This document shows positions 1-11,481 of a stretch of DNA of 64,000 nt, piece by piece. The stretch is from Mortierella sp. BCC40632. Its lineage: Eukaryota > Mortierellomycota > Mortierellomycetes > Mortierellales > Mortierellaceae. The notes under the pieces are model-generated. The model saw only the letters and a list, made by a program, of their open reading frames with translations. It did not search any database and was not told the origin of the DNA. Location of the stretch: the NCBI GenBank assembly GCA_011634665.1, contig WAEK01000011.1, forward strand, positions 637,001 through 701,000, in the 5' to 3' direction. Made by a program: the position numbers and the translations under genes. Within the stretch, counting starts at the first letter, position 1; each line of letters opens with the position of its first letter.

Positions 1-1882
1 ACGAGATATGGCCGGTCTGGATTTGTCGATGTGCCGGAACCGCAAGGAGATGCTTGACCAACAGTGGGGGTGGGGGTGGTGGCCCAGAGATTCTCAAAAG
101 TCGAATAATACCCGACTTTTTTTTTCTTCTAAGAATTCAACACCACACCACATGCGTTCAGAAAAGAAGGCATGACGAACAACGCCAAGCACTGGAGAAA
201 GATTGAGCGATCGGCGAAGCCGCAAGGAAAAGGGGTGACATGGGGCAAACAGTACATTCATGAGAGAACTTACGCCTCATCGACAGCTGTATGGTGTATT
301 GGTGGCAGGATCAATGGAAGTAGAGAGGGTCAAGTTGTTGAAAAAAAAAAAGTCGACACGGCTCGATTCATCGCCAAAGAACATATCCAGGTCTCTAATG
401 GCCGCTCCACTAACTTTTCATATTTCGGCTATGTTAAAACTCGGGGTCACAGGTGTTGTTGTTTTTTTTTGGAGCTGTCAAGCATGTACGACCAAGGAAG
501 CGCGAGAAGAGAAAATAGGAGGTAATAAGGAACAGGACATATACGATTGGAGAAGCATACCAGAGGTTGTTATCGGACGTGGTGGTCCAAAAAGTTGAAG
601 CAGATGCTTATAGGACGCCAAATCAACCAGCAAGGCACATGGCAGCACGGTTCTTTGAGACCATCTAGGAGTATGGTCGAACGCAGATCTGGGGGGGGGG
701 AGGGTGTAAGACTATAGTGGAATGGGGGGAGGGGGAATCCATAGGAATCATCGCTGTGAGCAAACGCGCTTGGTAGACGCAACGATGCCAGAGGACACCA
801 GCCTAGCCACGGTGATTTCTCGGATTTGAACAATCCAACTTTGGTGGAGACTAGATCTCACAAAGGCATGCAGGGAAGCGGATGTGACAGTGTTGGCGTA
901 TGTCCTAGGTAAGGCAAAGTTGGATGTGATGGAGAGGCAAGGGAGCTTGATAAAAGTGCTGACGATGGACTCTGACTCATAGACGACGAAAGGGCGCAAC
1001 AGGGGCTACGTAGGGAGTTGGCAATGCGACCACTCATGCGTACGTGGATGATGGCTGTTGAGTATCTGGAGGCTGCTTAGAAAGTTTTTATTCGTGGGTG
1101 TAATCTCACTTTAGTATTAAGTGGCAACAGGGCAGCCGGAGCCGCCCTAGTCGTCTATAAACTGGTGTTTACTAACTCTAATAATATATCACATCTGCAA
1201 CTCGTACGCCCAAGACGGTGCTTTCTACCATCATGCGTGTCCATCTCTCCCTGTGCTTGGAAACGAAGGGTGACGGTGCGGCCTATAATGATTTTGATCC
1301 GACCAAATGCATGCTCCACAAACTGGGGATCTACCTCCTTGAGGACAAAGCCGCGACTCTGGAGCACGCAACGCTGATACATGAGCGAGCATATGTGGCT
1401 GTCGATAGATTCCACAGCCTTATCCTTGTGCTTGCAATGTATGTCGTGGGGGCGGGATATCTTGTAACTTATTCTACCTTTCATGTGTCGACTCGACCAA
1501 GCTCCTCTGTATCCTGGATGGTCCTCCGCCTTGTGCCAGGCTCATCGCGCCTGACAATGCTCACCCAACAGAAAGGAGGTAAAGACTTGGAAGCTGTTAG
1601 TGACCATACTTTATGCAGTTATCAGTACCAGGATCGCCATCTATGGCTAAGAGGAAACGATCTGCAGGCTTGTCTGAAACTTTTGAATGCCATATCTTTC
1701 TTTGGCCCGAGCCCTTCCATCTCTCTCTCTCCCTATAGATCGCGTCCAAAGTGTTGTCATCACTGACTTTAAAACAAGAGTCCGTTTATTTTGTTTACAT
1801 GAATGGGGGAGGAGGAAGAGAAAGAAAATAAAAACAATAGAAAGAGACGAAGGGAAAGAAAAGTAGCACCAGTCCTCGTTCT
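1..1882. other. left-edge region, no gene assigned
   Basis: No open stretch here shows a family I recognise. The longest minus-strand frame (1155-1484) is of mixed composition and has no convincing domain. Short runs of T, A and G interrupt the region. It may hold the 3' end of a gene beyond the window, or old transposon debris. The last ~100 bases are the 3' flank of the mitochondrial uS9 gene, which is transcribed leftward. Confidence 0.4.
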
Positions 1883-3095
1883 TTAACGCTTGACCCACTG
1901 GAACTTTTTCCTTGCTCCGTACTGACCAGGCTTCTTACGTTCCACAACACGCATATCACGGGTAATGCATCCAGCTATTAGAGATGAAGGATCAAGATGG
2001 AGAGAAAAAAATAGAAAAAATGCGGTCAGCGCGTAGTCCTCTAGAGCCACTCTTTTTCACAACAAGAAAAAATACAAGAAAACGCATTGCCAAATAAAAA
2101 GAGTCTAGAAGAAGAAGAAGAAGAAGAAGAAGAAGAGAAACGTTACCCTTGCGGAGAGTGGGCTTGAGCTCAGGAGTATGGGTGACCAAGGCCTTGGAAA
2201 TTCCGAGCGCAATCGCCTCGACTTGACCTATCAAAGAGAGTCCCTCCCCTCTTTATTAGTCTCACAGAGTCTTTACAAATATCTCGCACTCCAAAAAAAA
2301 AAATCGAATATAACATAAAGAATTACACCCTGGCTTTTCTTTCCTTCACTTACCAGTAGTGCCTCCTCCATTGACCAAAGCCCAGACGTTATACTTTCCG
2401 ATCAAGTTGGTCACATCAAAGGGCTTCATAAGCCTCTCACGATCCTGTGCCTTCTTAAAGTACTCGATCGAATCCATGCCGTTAATCAGGATCTGACCAT
2501 CTCCTTCGACCACATAGACCTGAGCACTGGACTCCTTCCTACGTCCTGTTGCCAAAGCTCTACCCAAATGATCCACCACTCTAGGCTTGGCTGTCTGAGA
2601 TGCCTCAGCCTCGGGTCGAGTGTACTGTTGGAAAAGCAATTCAACAGAAGGAGGACGAGGGGTCAAACTAGCGAGTTGGTTCAACTTGGTGATGATATGA
2701 CGATGTTGAGATGTCTTGAGACTCTCCACTCCAACGGCCTTGGCCAAGGCCTCCTTTCCCATCCAGTTGGGACGAGTCTGTTGCTTGGAGGGAGAGCTGA
2801 AGGGACGGTATTGACGGTACGCCAAATCCAGATTCACAAGCAACTCGTTGTAGATGGGGTTCGTGGTGAAATACGAAGGCGATGCAGGCTTGAGTTGGAA
2901 TCCCTCCAAGCTCGAGTAATCATTCTGAGAAGAAGAAAGAGATCCCGCGGCTTGGTTATGCTGTTGGTGAAGACTGGACATGAAACGAGTTGTTGAGGCC
3001 ACAGGGGCAATGGCCTTGGGCATGAGAGCTGCATGGACCTGCTGCCGACCAAAGGCGCCAGCAAAGGCCTGTGTCAATGTCCTTGACGACAACAT
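1883..3095 (-). CDS. MRPS9: mitochondrial small-subunit ribosomal protein uS9m
   Basis: Three exons on the minus strand, complement(join(1883..1974, 2147..2227, 2354..3095)), give about 304 residues. The C-terminal third is the uS9 fold: an ATGRRKES-type start, the Gly-rich NGGGTTGQ loop spanning the first intron, then GISKALV and a final basic tail around RKKPGQYGARK ending in FQWVKR. In bacterial and mitochondrial uS9 this tail reaches the P-site tRNA. The first ~50 residues are rich in Arg, Ala and Ser, have almost no acidic residues, and look like a mitochondrial presequence; residues ~50-190 are the fungal mitochondrial extension. Both introns are GT-AG with phases that rejoin the conserved motifs exactly. 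The ATG is the first in frame, with an AT/pyrimidine-rich leader upstream. It acts in mitochondrial translation. Confidence 0.93.
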
Positions 3096-3414
3096 TGGAG
3101 AGACCGGATGGATGTGCCGTTTGTTGTAGAAAAAGAAGAAGGAAGGAACCTTTTTATTTTGTTGGTCTGATGCATCTATTTCCTACTCCTCCTCCTCCTC
3201 TCCCTCCTGCCATCGGCCGGTCCCCCGAGAGAGAGGCTTAGCTGTGATCGATTTTGTTTACTACACATCTCTTGCTCTTTCTTTCTATATATCTAGGGAA
3301 CAAGGTTAGTATGTAGTCGTTAGTCTCTTTTTGTCAGTCGCGTGAGTTTTTTTTTTTTTTTTTTTTTATGTTTTTATTCAGAGGAGAAGGGACAGAGACA
3401 TGGTGGTGACATTA
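3096..3414. other. intergenic, 3' flank of CorA gene / 5' flank of MRPS9
   Basis: Holds the MRPS9 promoter side, a CTC-rich stretch near 3185-3210 and a T-run at about 3349-3367. No gene or RNA recognised. Confidence 0.5.
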
Positions 3415-5769
3415 CTATAGTAGCTTAATCTTTCGTGCTATCAGCAAAAAGAGAAAAGCTGCCATGAAGATCGACGTGACAATCCAAAAGAACCATTTCA
3501 GATCCTCCGACTCTTGTCCTGGGACAGGGACGTTCATTCCCCAGAGACCCGTGACCAAGTTCATGGGCAAAAGAATACTTCCCAGGACCGTCAACTTGGT
3601 GAGAACATCGTTCGTCTCGTTCGAGGCCGAAGTCATTTCAATATTAATCTGGGCAAGATAGTTGGAGTGGGATCGAGAGAGAATCTTTTCATAATGGGAA
3701 AGGTTCTGTAACATAGTAATAATATGGTCTAAACGTGTTCAATGATTCAAAAAAAAAAAAAAAAAAAAAGCCATCATGCATTCAGTTAACAACAGGGAGG
3801 ATGAAGAGAGGGTCAGGGTAACACAAAGAAGCAGCTCAAAATACAAAAAAAGCTTTTTTTTTGTCTTCTTTTTACCTTGAATGTCTCCCATAAAGAGACC
3901 AATCTCCCCCATGCCCTTTCGTCCAACCCTGCCTTCGTATCGCTTGATTAGACCCTTGATCACATCAGCCTTACCCGTCAATAGTCGAAGCAGACTCATG
4001 ACACGCTTTCGACAGTTACCAATACGTCGCAACATATCTGCCTGCTCCGACTCTTTGAGAATCAAGACCAGTTCGTCAATCATGTCGACTTCGGTCTCAA
4101 CCTGACGGATCAAGGGTGCAAATGTGTCTACGATATCATCGATAATGGCATAGTTGATCCAATCTAAAGTCATGTGAGAGGAAGAGGAGGAGGAGAGAGA
4201 GAGAGAGAAAGAGATTTGGTTAAACACTAAGGAATCGAAAAATGGCATATTGGTGTGCAAGGTTTAAAGATCATGTTGATCTCGAGTTTGGAGATCTCTT
4301 ACCTGGTGTCACCTCCATCCGCTCCTTTAGGTGTCTGATTCGCTTCCTTACATTCCTGCAGTGTGGCACGGGCCGAAAATGATACTAAATAGCGGATTAG
4401 ATAGAGCGTTCATTTTTTTTTTTTTTTAGTACTTCTCCCTAAAAAGTAAAAAGAAAAAGCACCACTAGCACCACTAGCGCGACATAGTGCGTTCCCTCTC
4501 TCCCTCTCTCTCTTCTCTCTCCTCTCTCCTATACTTTTCAGACAAAGGATGTGGCGTTCTATGCAAAGAGTTCACCCGGCCACTTTACTCTCTCTCTCTC
4601 TCTCTCTCCCAGAATGTACACTTACAGAGATGATGCCTTCGGGAAAGACGAGGGTATAGACACTCAGAGGTTGAAGATAATTATGACTATTAGGATCCAG
4701 AACAAACGTTCTGAAGCAGACAAAGTAGTAATTGAGGAACATTTCGCACTTTTCTCGACCCTCCTCCATCAGAATGTCTTCTGTGGTGAGGGGATGGATT
4801 CGGAAGACCTATCATCAAAATTATAGAGACGCGAATAGAGATGGTGAGCGGAGAGAAGACTTTACCCGTGATCAAACAAATGAGAGAGAGATATAGATAT
4901 ATATAGGCGAAGATATCTGCGCATCACAACAGAGTACGGTAGTCATGATGATGACAATGAGGAGAAGGAAGAAGAAGCGGACGACATTGCCAATCCTAAT
5001 GATAGTGTTTAAAAGTGCAGTGGGGGGAGGGGTGCGGGGCGGCAGTAGAGAGGGGTTAGAGTTCCCGCAGCATCTGCTCTCACTGTACTGACCTGGCTCA
5101 ACATTCGAATCTCTTCGTCTGTTGGAGCGAGAACGTCTAGCCAGAAATAGCCGGCCTGCAGCATACTGGACAAAGACTGTCCTCGAGGCGGGATCTCTCC
5201 CAACGTCTGGGCATGTATCGTAACCGAAGCGGTAGAATAGAGAGTGAAGCGGTACGCATCATCAAGAGGGATCTATTCCACAAGGAAGGAGAGATTCCGT
5301 CAATGAACCAGGGGTTTCAAAGAAATGGATCAGTCAAGACAGGTATGATCAAAAGAGGCCTTGAACCAAACATCGACTCTTTTTTCTTACCTGACTTTTA
5401 TCTCGTTCTCCAAAAAGACTATAGGCTCGCTCGGGCGGCACAGCATTCGGACCTGATATGGATCCATAATTAATTTCCTTGGTCGCCTTGGACGACAATG
5501 GGGACGAGTTGGAGAAAGAGCCCCCTTTCAGCTTGGACAACAGTCCGCCGGCTCCATTCTTGGCTCTACCTTGACTTCCTCGCCCCCCATTGTTGGGATC
5601 TGCACCGAGTAACACCTTTTGCATTTTTATCTGCTCCTGCCGGATATACTCTTCGAGAGCTGCATAGTTGATAGCTTGGTTAGCGGCGGGTGGCGGATAA
5701 CATACCTATTTTCGAACCCCATTCCATGCCCAAAATAAAGTGAGAGTAAAGTAAAGAAGAGAGAGTGTA

Positions 5770-5860
<91 letters not shown>

Positions 5861-7488
5861 AAAGGGGAAAAGAGCATTTGGTACAAAGAGAGTATGCAAC
5901 TCGGTCAGAGATGGTGCGCATGACCCCATTATTTTGCGAGGTCCTTTCCCCTCTCCTCTCCCTTGCCCTCCCCCAACCCCTCTTCAATGGCAGGGATAAG
6001 GATAATGTTGTGTGCTCCATGGTCATACTCTCTCACACACACACTCAGTCTTACATCTTCCTCTGCTACAGAGTGGCGGCGACTGGAAAAGTCATAGCTC
6101 GAGTCCGTGACATCCTCATAGTCATAATGGTGCTGAGATGCTCCACTGTTCTCCATATCCAATACCCTTGAGCCCCCTCTTCGAGCTTCCTTTTGGATTC
6201 TAGAGAGTCTTGCATGCAATGGCACGGGCGAAGGTGTCATCATGCGTGGACCCATAGAGTCCAAGGCTGTGGGCGAAGCTACGAGTAGACTGGTCCGTCC
6301 TCGGGAATGGTCCAAAAGTCGAGCATGGGATGTGGCGGGAGGAGGTTCTTCCTGGGCCCCTGTCATAATCCTTGGCATGATCAATGACTCTTCTTCCTTT
6401 ATGGTCCTGTTCAAGTCGTCCGAATGACCACTGCTGCTATGACCACTGCTGCTATGACCACTTCCATCGCCACTACTACTCCGTTCACTGAGATGAGGAC
6501 TGGATTTAGCAGACAGTCCTGGGGTCACATTGGCCGCAGGGTCATCCTCCGCGCGAGGTTGACTCCTGTCCGAAGTGAACGAAGGTGTCCGTGAGGGTTC
6601 GGGAGAAAATCCTGATCCTGATCCACGGCGAAGGCGGTGGGATGAGGACGATGTAGTCCCCAATTGTTGAGCAGCAGCAGCAGCAGAAACAGCGACAGCA
6701 GTTGTGTTTTGCGCAGACTCTGCGCCCAGCATCGTCGTCGATGGCGTTGGCGCTGTCGTGGTCGTTGGTGTTGATTCGGTCGTACGGAGGGGTTTTTTCC
6801 TTGAGCCTGATCCTTTACTGTCAAGATCTTGAGACGGCTGTAACGACCTTGGAGAGGTGGTTGGCTTTGGAGAAGGCTGTGAAGAGGATTGAGGAGACAA
6901 GTGGTCTGTGTGGTCCAGCTGGAGGTGATGTAGGTGGAGTTGTGGAGGCTGTAGCAGGTGCTGAGACGGCTGGAGTTGCTGTTGGTGTTGGTGTTGGTGC
7001 TGCTGTTGCTGGAGGTGGTGTTGGTACTGTCGCTGCATGGGTTGATGGTCAATAAAAGAATCGCCATACAACAAGGGTGGTGATCCGTCCAGACTATCAG
7101 AGTAGTGTCCTGTGTCCAATGAATGGGGTAGTGAGAATGAGTAGGATGAATTGTGCTCCGAAGTCCTGATCAGTGGTGCAAAGTCATTGTCCTTGTCAGA
7201 GTGACCCGATTCCGATCCATGGCCTGGGCAGTTGTGGTGATGGTCTTGTCTGGATCGATGCTCATGACCATGGATATGCAGTCCATGGTTGTCATGGCCA
7301 TGGGCTTCGTGGCTGGAAGAGTCCACCATGCCATGGCGCACACCGAGGATGCTGTGTGAGAGGGCAGAGTGTTCCAAGGGTGAATGACGCGGGGACCGCG
7401 TCCTGGAAGTAGCGGTGGTGGTGGTGGTGGAGACACTCACACTAGGTTTGTTGGAAGCTGCAGCAGATCCCTTTGCAGGTCGGTCCAT
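3415..7488 (-). CDS. CorA-family magnesium transporter (Mnr2/Alr type)
   Basis: Minus-strand multi-exon gene. Resolved 3' exons are 3415-3728, 3876-4163, 4303-4384, 4626-4808, 5093-5272 and 5391-5674; a large 5' exon runs from the ATG at 7486-7488 to about 6050. The protein has a long, disordered, His/Gln/Ser-rich N-terminus, then fungal CorA core motifs: ALEEYIR, YRFTLYSTA, WLDVLAPTDEE, IHPLTTEDI, NYYFVCFRTF, RKRIRHLKERM, DWINYAIIDDI. The C-terminus has two membrane helices with the signature GMN in LWGMNVPVPG between them. CorA/Mnr2 proteins are pentameric Mg2+ channels of the plasma or vacuolar membrane. The junction between the large 5' exon (HSVAEEDV... IPAIEEG) and the ALEEY exon is not closed: no good donor of the needed phase is seen, and the intron holds a ~94-bp GA repeat. 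Family call is firm; the N-terminal model is partial. Confidence 0.88.
5764..5857. repeat. (GA)n microsatellite inside CorA-gene intron
   Basis: Nearly pure GA dinucleotide tract of about 90 bases, read as CT on the transcribed strand. It lies in the intron separating the disordered N-terminal exon from the ALEEY exon. Confidence 0.9.
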
Positions 7489-8136
7489 GCTTTATTTTTA
7501 TTGCTCTGCAGACAGCGATTTGGGATTCCTGCTTCCTGTGGTTTTCGAGGCACGAGGCTGATGTGTAAATGCGAAAAAGTAGGTTTGGACAGAGAAGGTG
7601 AGAGAGAGAGAGAAAGAGAGAAAGAGAGAGGGATGCGAGCAGTGGCAGCGGCGGGTGAATGTAAAAAGCAGTGAATGATGGGAGACAAGAATGAGAGAAT
7701 GAAAAAGAAAGTGAAAGAGGAGGAAGAGAGAAAGAGAGAACGAAAGATAAAGAGCAACTCTGAAAAAAAAGAGTTTCTCTTCTTCCTCCTCTTCCTCCTC
7801 CCCCCTTCTCTCTCTCTCCCATGGTCCAGCTTCCTTGTTCACAAACAGTCCGCATAAAAGAAAAAGAAAAAGGGAGCTCTCTACTTCTGCTGTTGCTGAG
7901 CACAGAGCCACGACCACATTGGGCCCTGGGCAAGTCAAATAATAATAAAAAAACAAAAAAAAGTCCAAGCTTCGCCTGGCATAAAAGTGGCATTGGCCCA
8001 GCATTGGCCCAGGTATTGGCTTGACTAAGGTCTAGCCAGTCGGCACGAATGAATGCCGCACAGGACCCGACGTGGCTGCGTCATCTGGTCGTCGCTTCCA
8101 CCGGGGGAGAGATGAACCTCGCGTGATCGTCATTAT

Positions 8137-8180
<44 letters not shown>

Positions 8181-8469
8181 ATCTCTTTCTTTTTCTTTCT
8201 TTCTCTCTCTCCTCGGTCGTTCTCTGTCTTGTCGGCTGCAGACAGAACAGAGCAACAACATCAACAAAAAAAAAAAAGCAAGAGAGATCATCGGTCCAAC
8301 TCACTCGATACCACCAGCTCCTAATCTCTTTTGCTCTCGCTCCCTCGCTCTCTCTCCCCTTCCCTGTCCAGACCCACCGATACTCAAAGCTGAAAAGAAA
8401 TGGACCCTTTGAGTGCTCGGGACAAGTATCCTCGTTCATTTGTTCCTGACGCAAACCTCTATCTCTTTC

Positions 8470-8509
<40 letters not shown>

Positions 8510-9328
8510 GTCCAAAGAAGAAGAAGAAAAAATAATAAACACACCGGGTTCGGCTCATTTTCCAAAAAGTGGCCCAGATGTGCTTAGTGCCCTGGAAGAT
8601 CAGTACCAAAGAGTACCCCTTCTTTCCTCTCCTATTACAGCCCACTCGATGGCATGAGGGTTCTTGGACCATGCATGACAAGCATAGCGACAAAAAAAGA
8701 TATAACAAATAATAATAACAATAATAGTAAAGGCGCTCACCATGGTTCTTGTTCAGTAGATAGAGGAGCAATAGGGGAACACTAGTGGCAGCGGCAGCGG
8801 GAGCTGCAGTAGTGGTGAGGCTTGGAGTTTGTCCGTTTTTCCTCAAAGGGTTAAAAGGCAGCATCGGATGCCGCAGTGAGTTATTCCTCTCCTCCTCTCT
8901 CCCCTTCCCTTTCACTCGCTCACTCTTACTCTCTTGCTTAATAAAGAGAAACGCGTCGCGTGAGAGACGTAACGTGCTGCACACAGGCAAGCCCAGCCCC
9001 ATTTTTTTTTTTTTTGTTCAAGTCTCTTTTTTTCCTTTTTTCTCCTTCGCTTCTCCTGTTCACCCCTTGGATTCTATGTTTTCTCTCATTCTCTCTCTCT
9101 TTTTTTTTGTTATTTTTTTTTGGTACTTCACATCAATCTTGGTTGGAAGAGGTGCAAAAAAAAGAACCCTAAGAACAAAACATGAAAGAGGTCCTTTTTT
9201 TTTTTTTTTTTCCTCTTCCCTCTTCCCCCCCCTTCCTTCCTTCCCCTATCTCTGTGTATTCTCACTACCCCTCAAGTCAAAAATTAGTCTTGTCTAGGTA
9301 CAGACTTTACAGTAAGCAGCATAGGTGA

Positions 9329-9362
<34 letters not shown>

Positions 9363-11481
9363 CTTTCTTTTTCTCTTTCTCTTTCTCTTTCTCTTTCTCT
9401 TTCTCTTCCACCTTCTCTCCCCCAACACTTACCGTTTTCCTGGCTACGCACTCTATCATCACCACCACGCAATTGCCCCTGTGCATGAAGAACAAGGCGA
9501 TAGTGTCAACGCAGTAGGGAAGAAGAAAAAAAAAAGTGTATAGAGATGCAAGTCGTGCGTCTGTGTGTATTCGTGTTGCGCAATGAGCTAGCTTGCGGGT
9601 AAAAAAAGCGAAAAGTTGAAATCGGCTCGATGATGGTTAGGGAAAAAAAAAAAAAAAAAAAAGAACCTCAACACAAACTCCTGCGTATGGTGCCCTTGGT
9701 CTAGTGCAGGGAAAAAAACTTTTCCCTTCCTCTCCCACCCCCCCCAAAAAAAAAAGGACCATAGGCTGAGTAAAGTGTTTGCGTAACGCGTCCGTAGGAT
9801 ATACCCAATGACTTGGTACTGCGCCAAATGCGGATCCATTTTTTCCCTCAATGGTGAGCAAGAGAGAGAGAGAGAGGGCTGTTCCAAAGGAGGGGAGGCG
9901 GGGGACGAGATGTCGCCTATTTGGCTATTTTTTTCTCCGCCTTTTGGCTTCCTCTATTAAAAAATATGCAGGGTCATTCAAGAGGGTGCCTGGAACCTTC
10001 ACTAGACCCGCAGAAGGTACATATCATTGTACACCCGACTGCTTCCTTTCCAATCTACTGGCGATGCAACAGCAGCAGATCGTAACCCAAAATAGGGAGG
10101 TAGAAGGAAGAAGAAGGGGGAGGGGGAGGTGGTGGTCGAAGAGTTGGTGGTGGAGGAAGAAGAGGAGAGGAGGATAAAAAAAATAGGTGAGATTCTCAGT
10201 ATCCGGAAAGTGGTCTTGGATCGCGAGGAACTCTCTTCATAAGATCGGGACAATTGGTTTGGAAGTCTAATGGACATAAGAGAATGGAATGATTTGTCTG
10301 CTGCAGGATGTAGAAAGCACCGCCAAGGTTTTTCACGTTCGGTGACAAAGAAGGGAGGGAAACAAAAAAAAAAGAGGTCGGACGGTCGGAACTGAGCAAC
10401 TGTGGACGCACAAGACCTCTTTTATTTTTTTTGTCCGACTTTGTGGGAGGTTCGAGAGAGCCGAAGACACGCAACCTTGAATAGCACGTTGCGTCCCTGA
10501 AGCAATTTCATTCGATCTGTCTTCTCTTTTTTTTTTGTTGTTGTTGCTCGAGGTCACCTTTGTGTTGCAGTGCAGGGCAATAGGTGCGTGTGCATGTTTC
10601 CACTTCCGATTTAGGGTGAGCTCGTGCTGAGAAAGGTGAGCAGCCCAAAAAGGTTGGTCTACCAGGTACACAACGGGCAATCGCAGGCCTAACCTCTACC
10701 ATTTTCACCTGGGAATACAAAAAAAAACACTGATGATCAACCTTACAGGACGATAGTATTAGAATGTTGATTAGGCTGACGAATAAACATCGGTTCCTAC
10801 CTTTTTACCCAAAGCAGCATCCAATATGTTGTCTGTGCAGAAGCAAGAAGAGCAAGAAAAGAGCAAGAAAAGAGAGCGAGACGGGAAAGACATGGTCATG
10901 AGTGTCGGCCTGTAACGGGTAGGCAAGGCGAATGGTGAGAGAAAGACAAAAACATGGGGCTCTGCTGCTGCGAATTCTGCTGGTCTGAGGTCAGCTGTAA
11001 AAAAGAATTGTAGTCCAGTGTAATGCGTCGTGGCTCACCCCCACCCTCCCAAATCCTAAGGTAACACAGTTACAGCCACATCAAGCGGCCAATCATGCAC
11101 CCCCTTTGCGCCCGTGGGGGCGGCATCCTACCCCTGCTGTCCGACAATGGCTCATCAATCCCAAAAGTCTATCACCAAACACATTTCCGCACACAAATCC
11201 CCCTTTTCTCTCTCCCACTTTCCCTTCCTTCTCCAACCCGAACAGGAAATCACGGAACAACATTAGTGAGTCGCTTTTCACCATTGGTAGTACATTTTAT
11301 TAGCAGAGAGCAGTACCGATTGAGTACAGTTATATACCGATTGAATAGGAGAAATGATCCAGCCGTGGCTTAAAAAGTTTTCGCCAGCTCATCTCCTATC
11401 TCCAGGGGAAAGCTGAAAACAGCCCTTTGGAGGAAAAATAACACCACTGCCATTTTTTTAGCCATTCCTCATCTCATCATC
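7489..11481. other. low-complexity spacer upstream of the CorA gene
   Basis: About 4 kb with no gene I can assign. It contains CT/GA tracts near 7588-7640, 8140-8175, 8477-8506 and 9325-9410, and A or T runs near 9001, 9197, 9642 and 9743. A few minus-strand pieces read like coding exons: around 8745-8890 (LPFNPLRKNG, then an Ala/Thr-rich stretch and LLLLYLLNKN), and around 10190-10350 (GGAFYILQQT, NCPDLMKRVPRDPRP). I could not join them into one frame or match them to a family, so no CDS is called. The last 400 bases precede the Crypton remnant. Confidence 0.4.

Noticed and set aside
5627..6026. Several overlapping Ser-Leu-rich frames
   Set aside because: They are translations of the GA repeat inside the CorA-gene intron.
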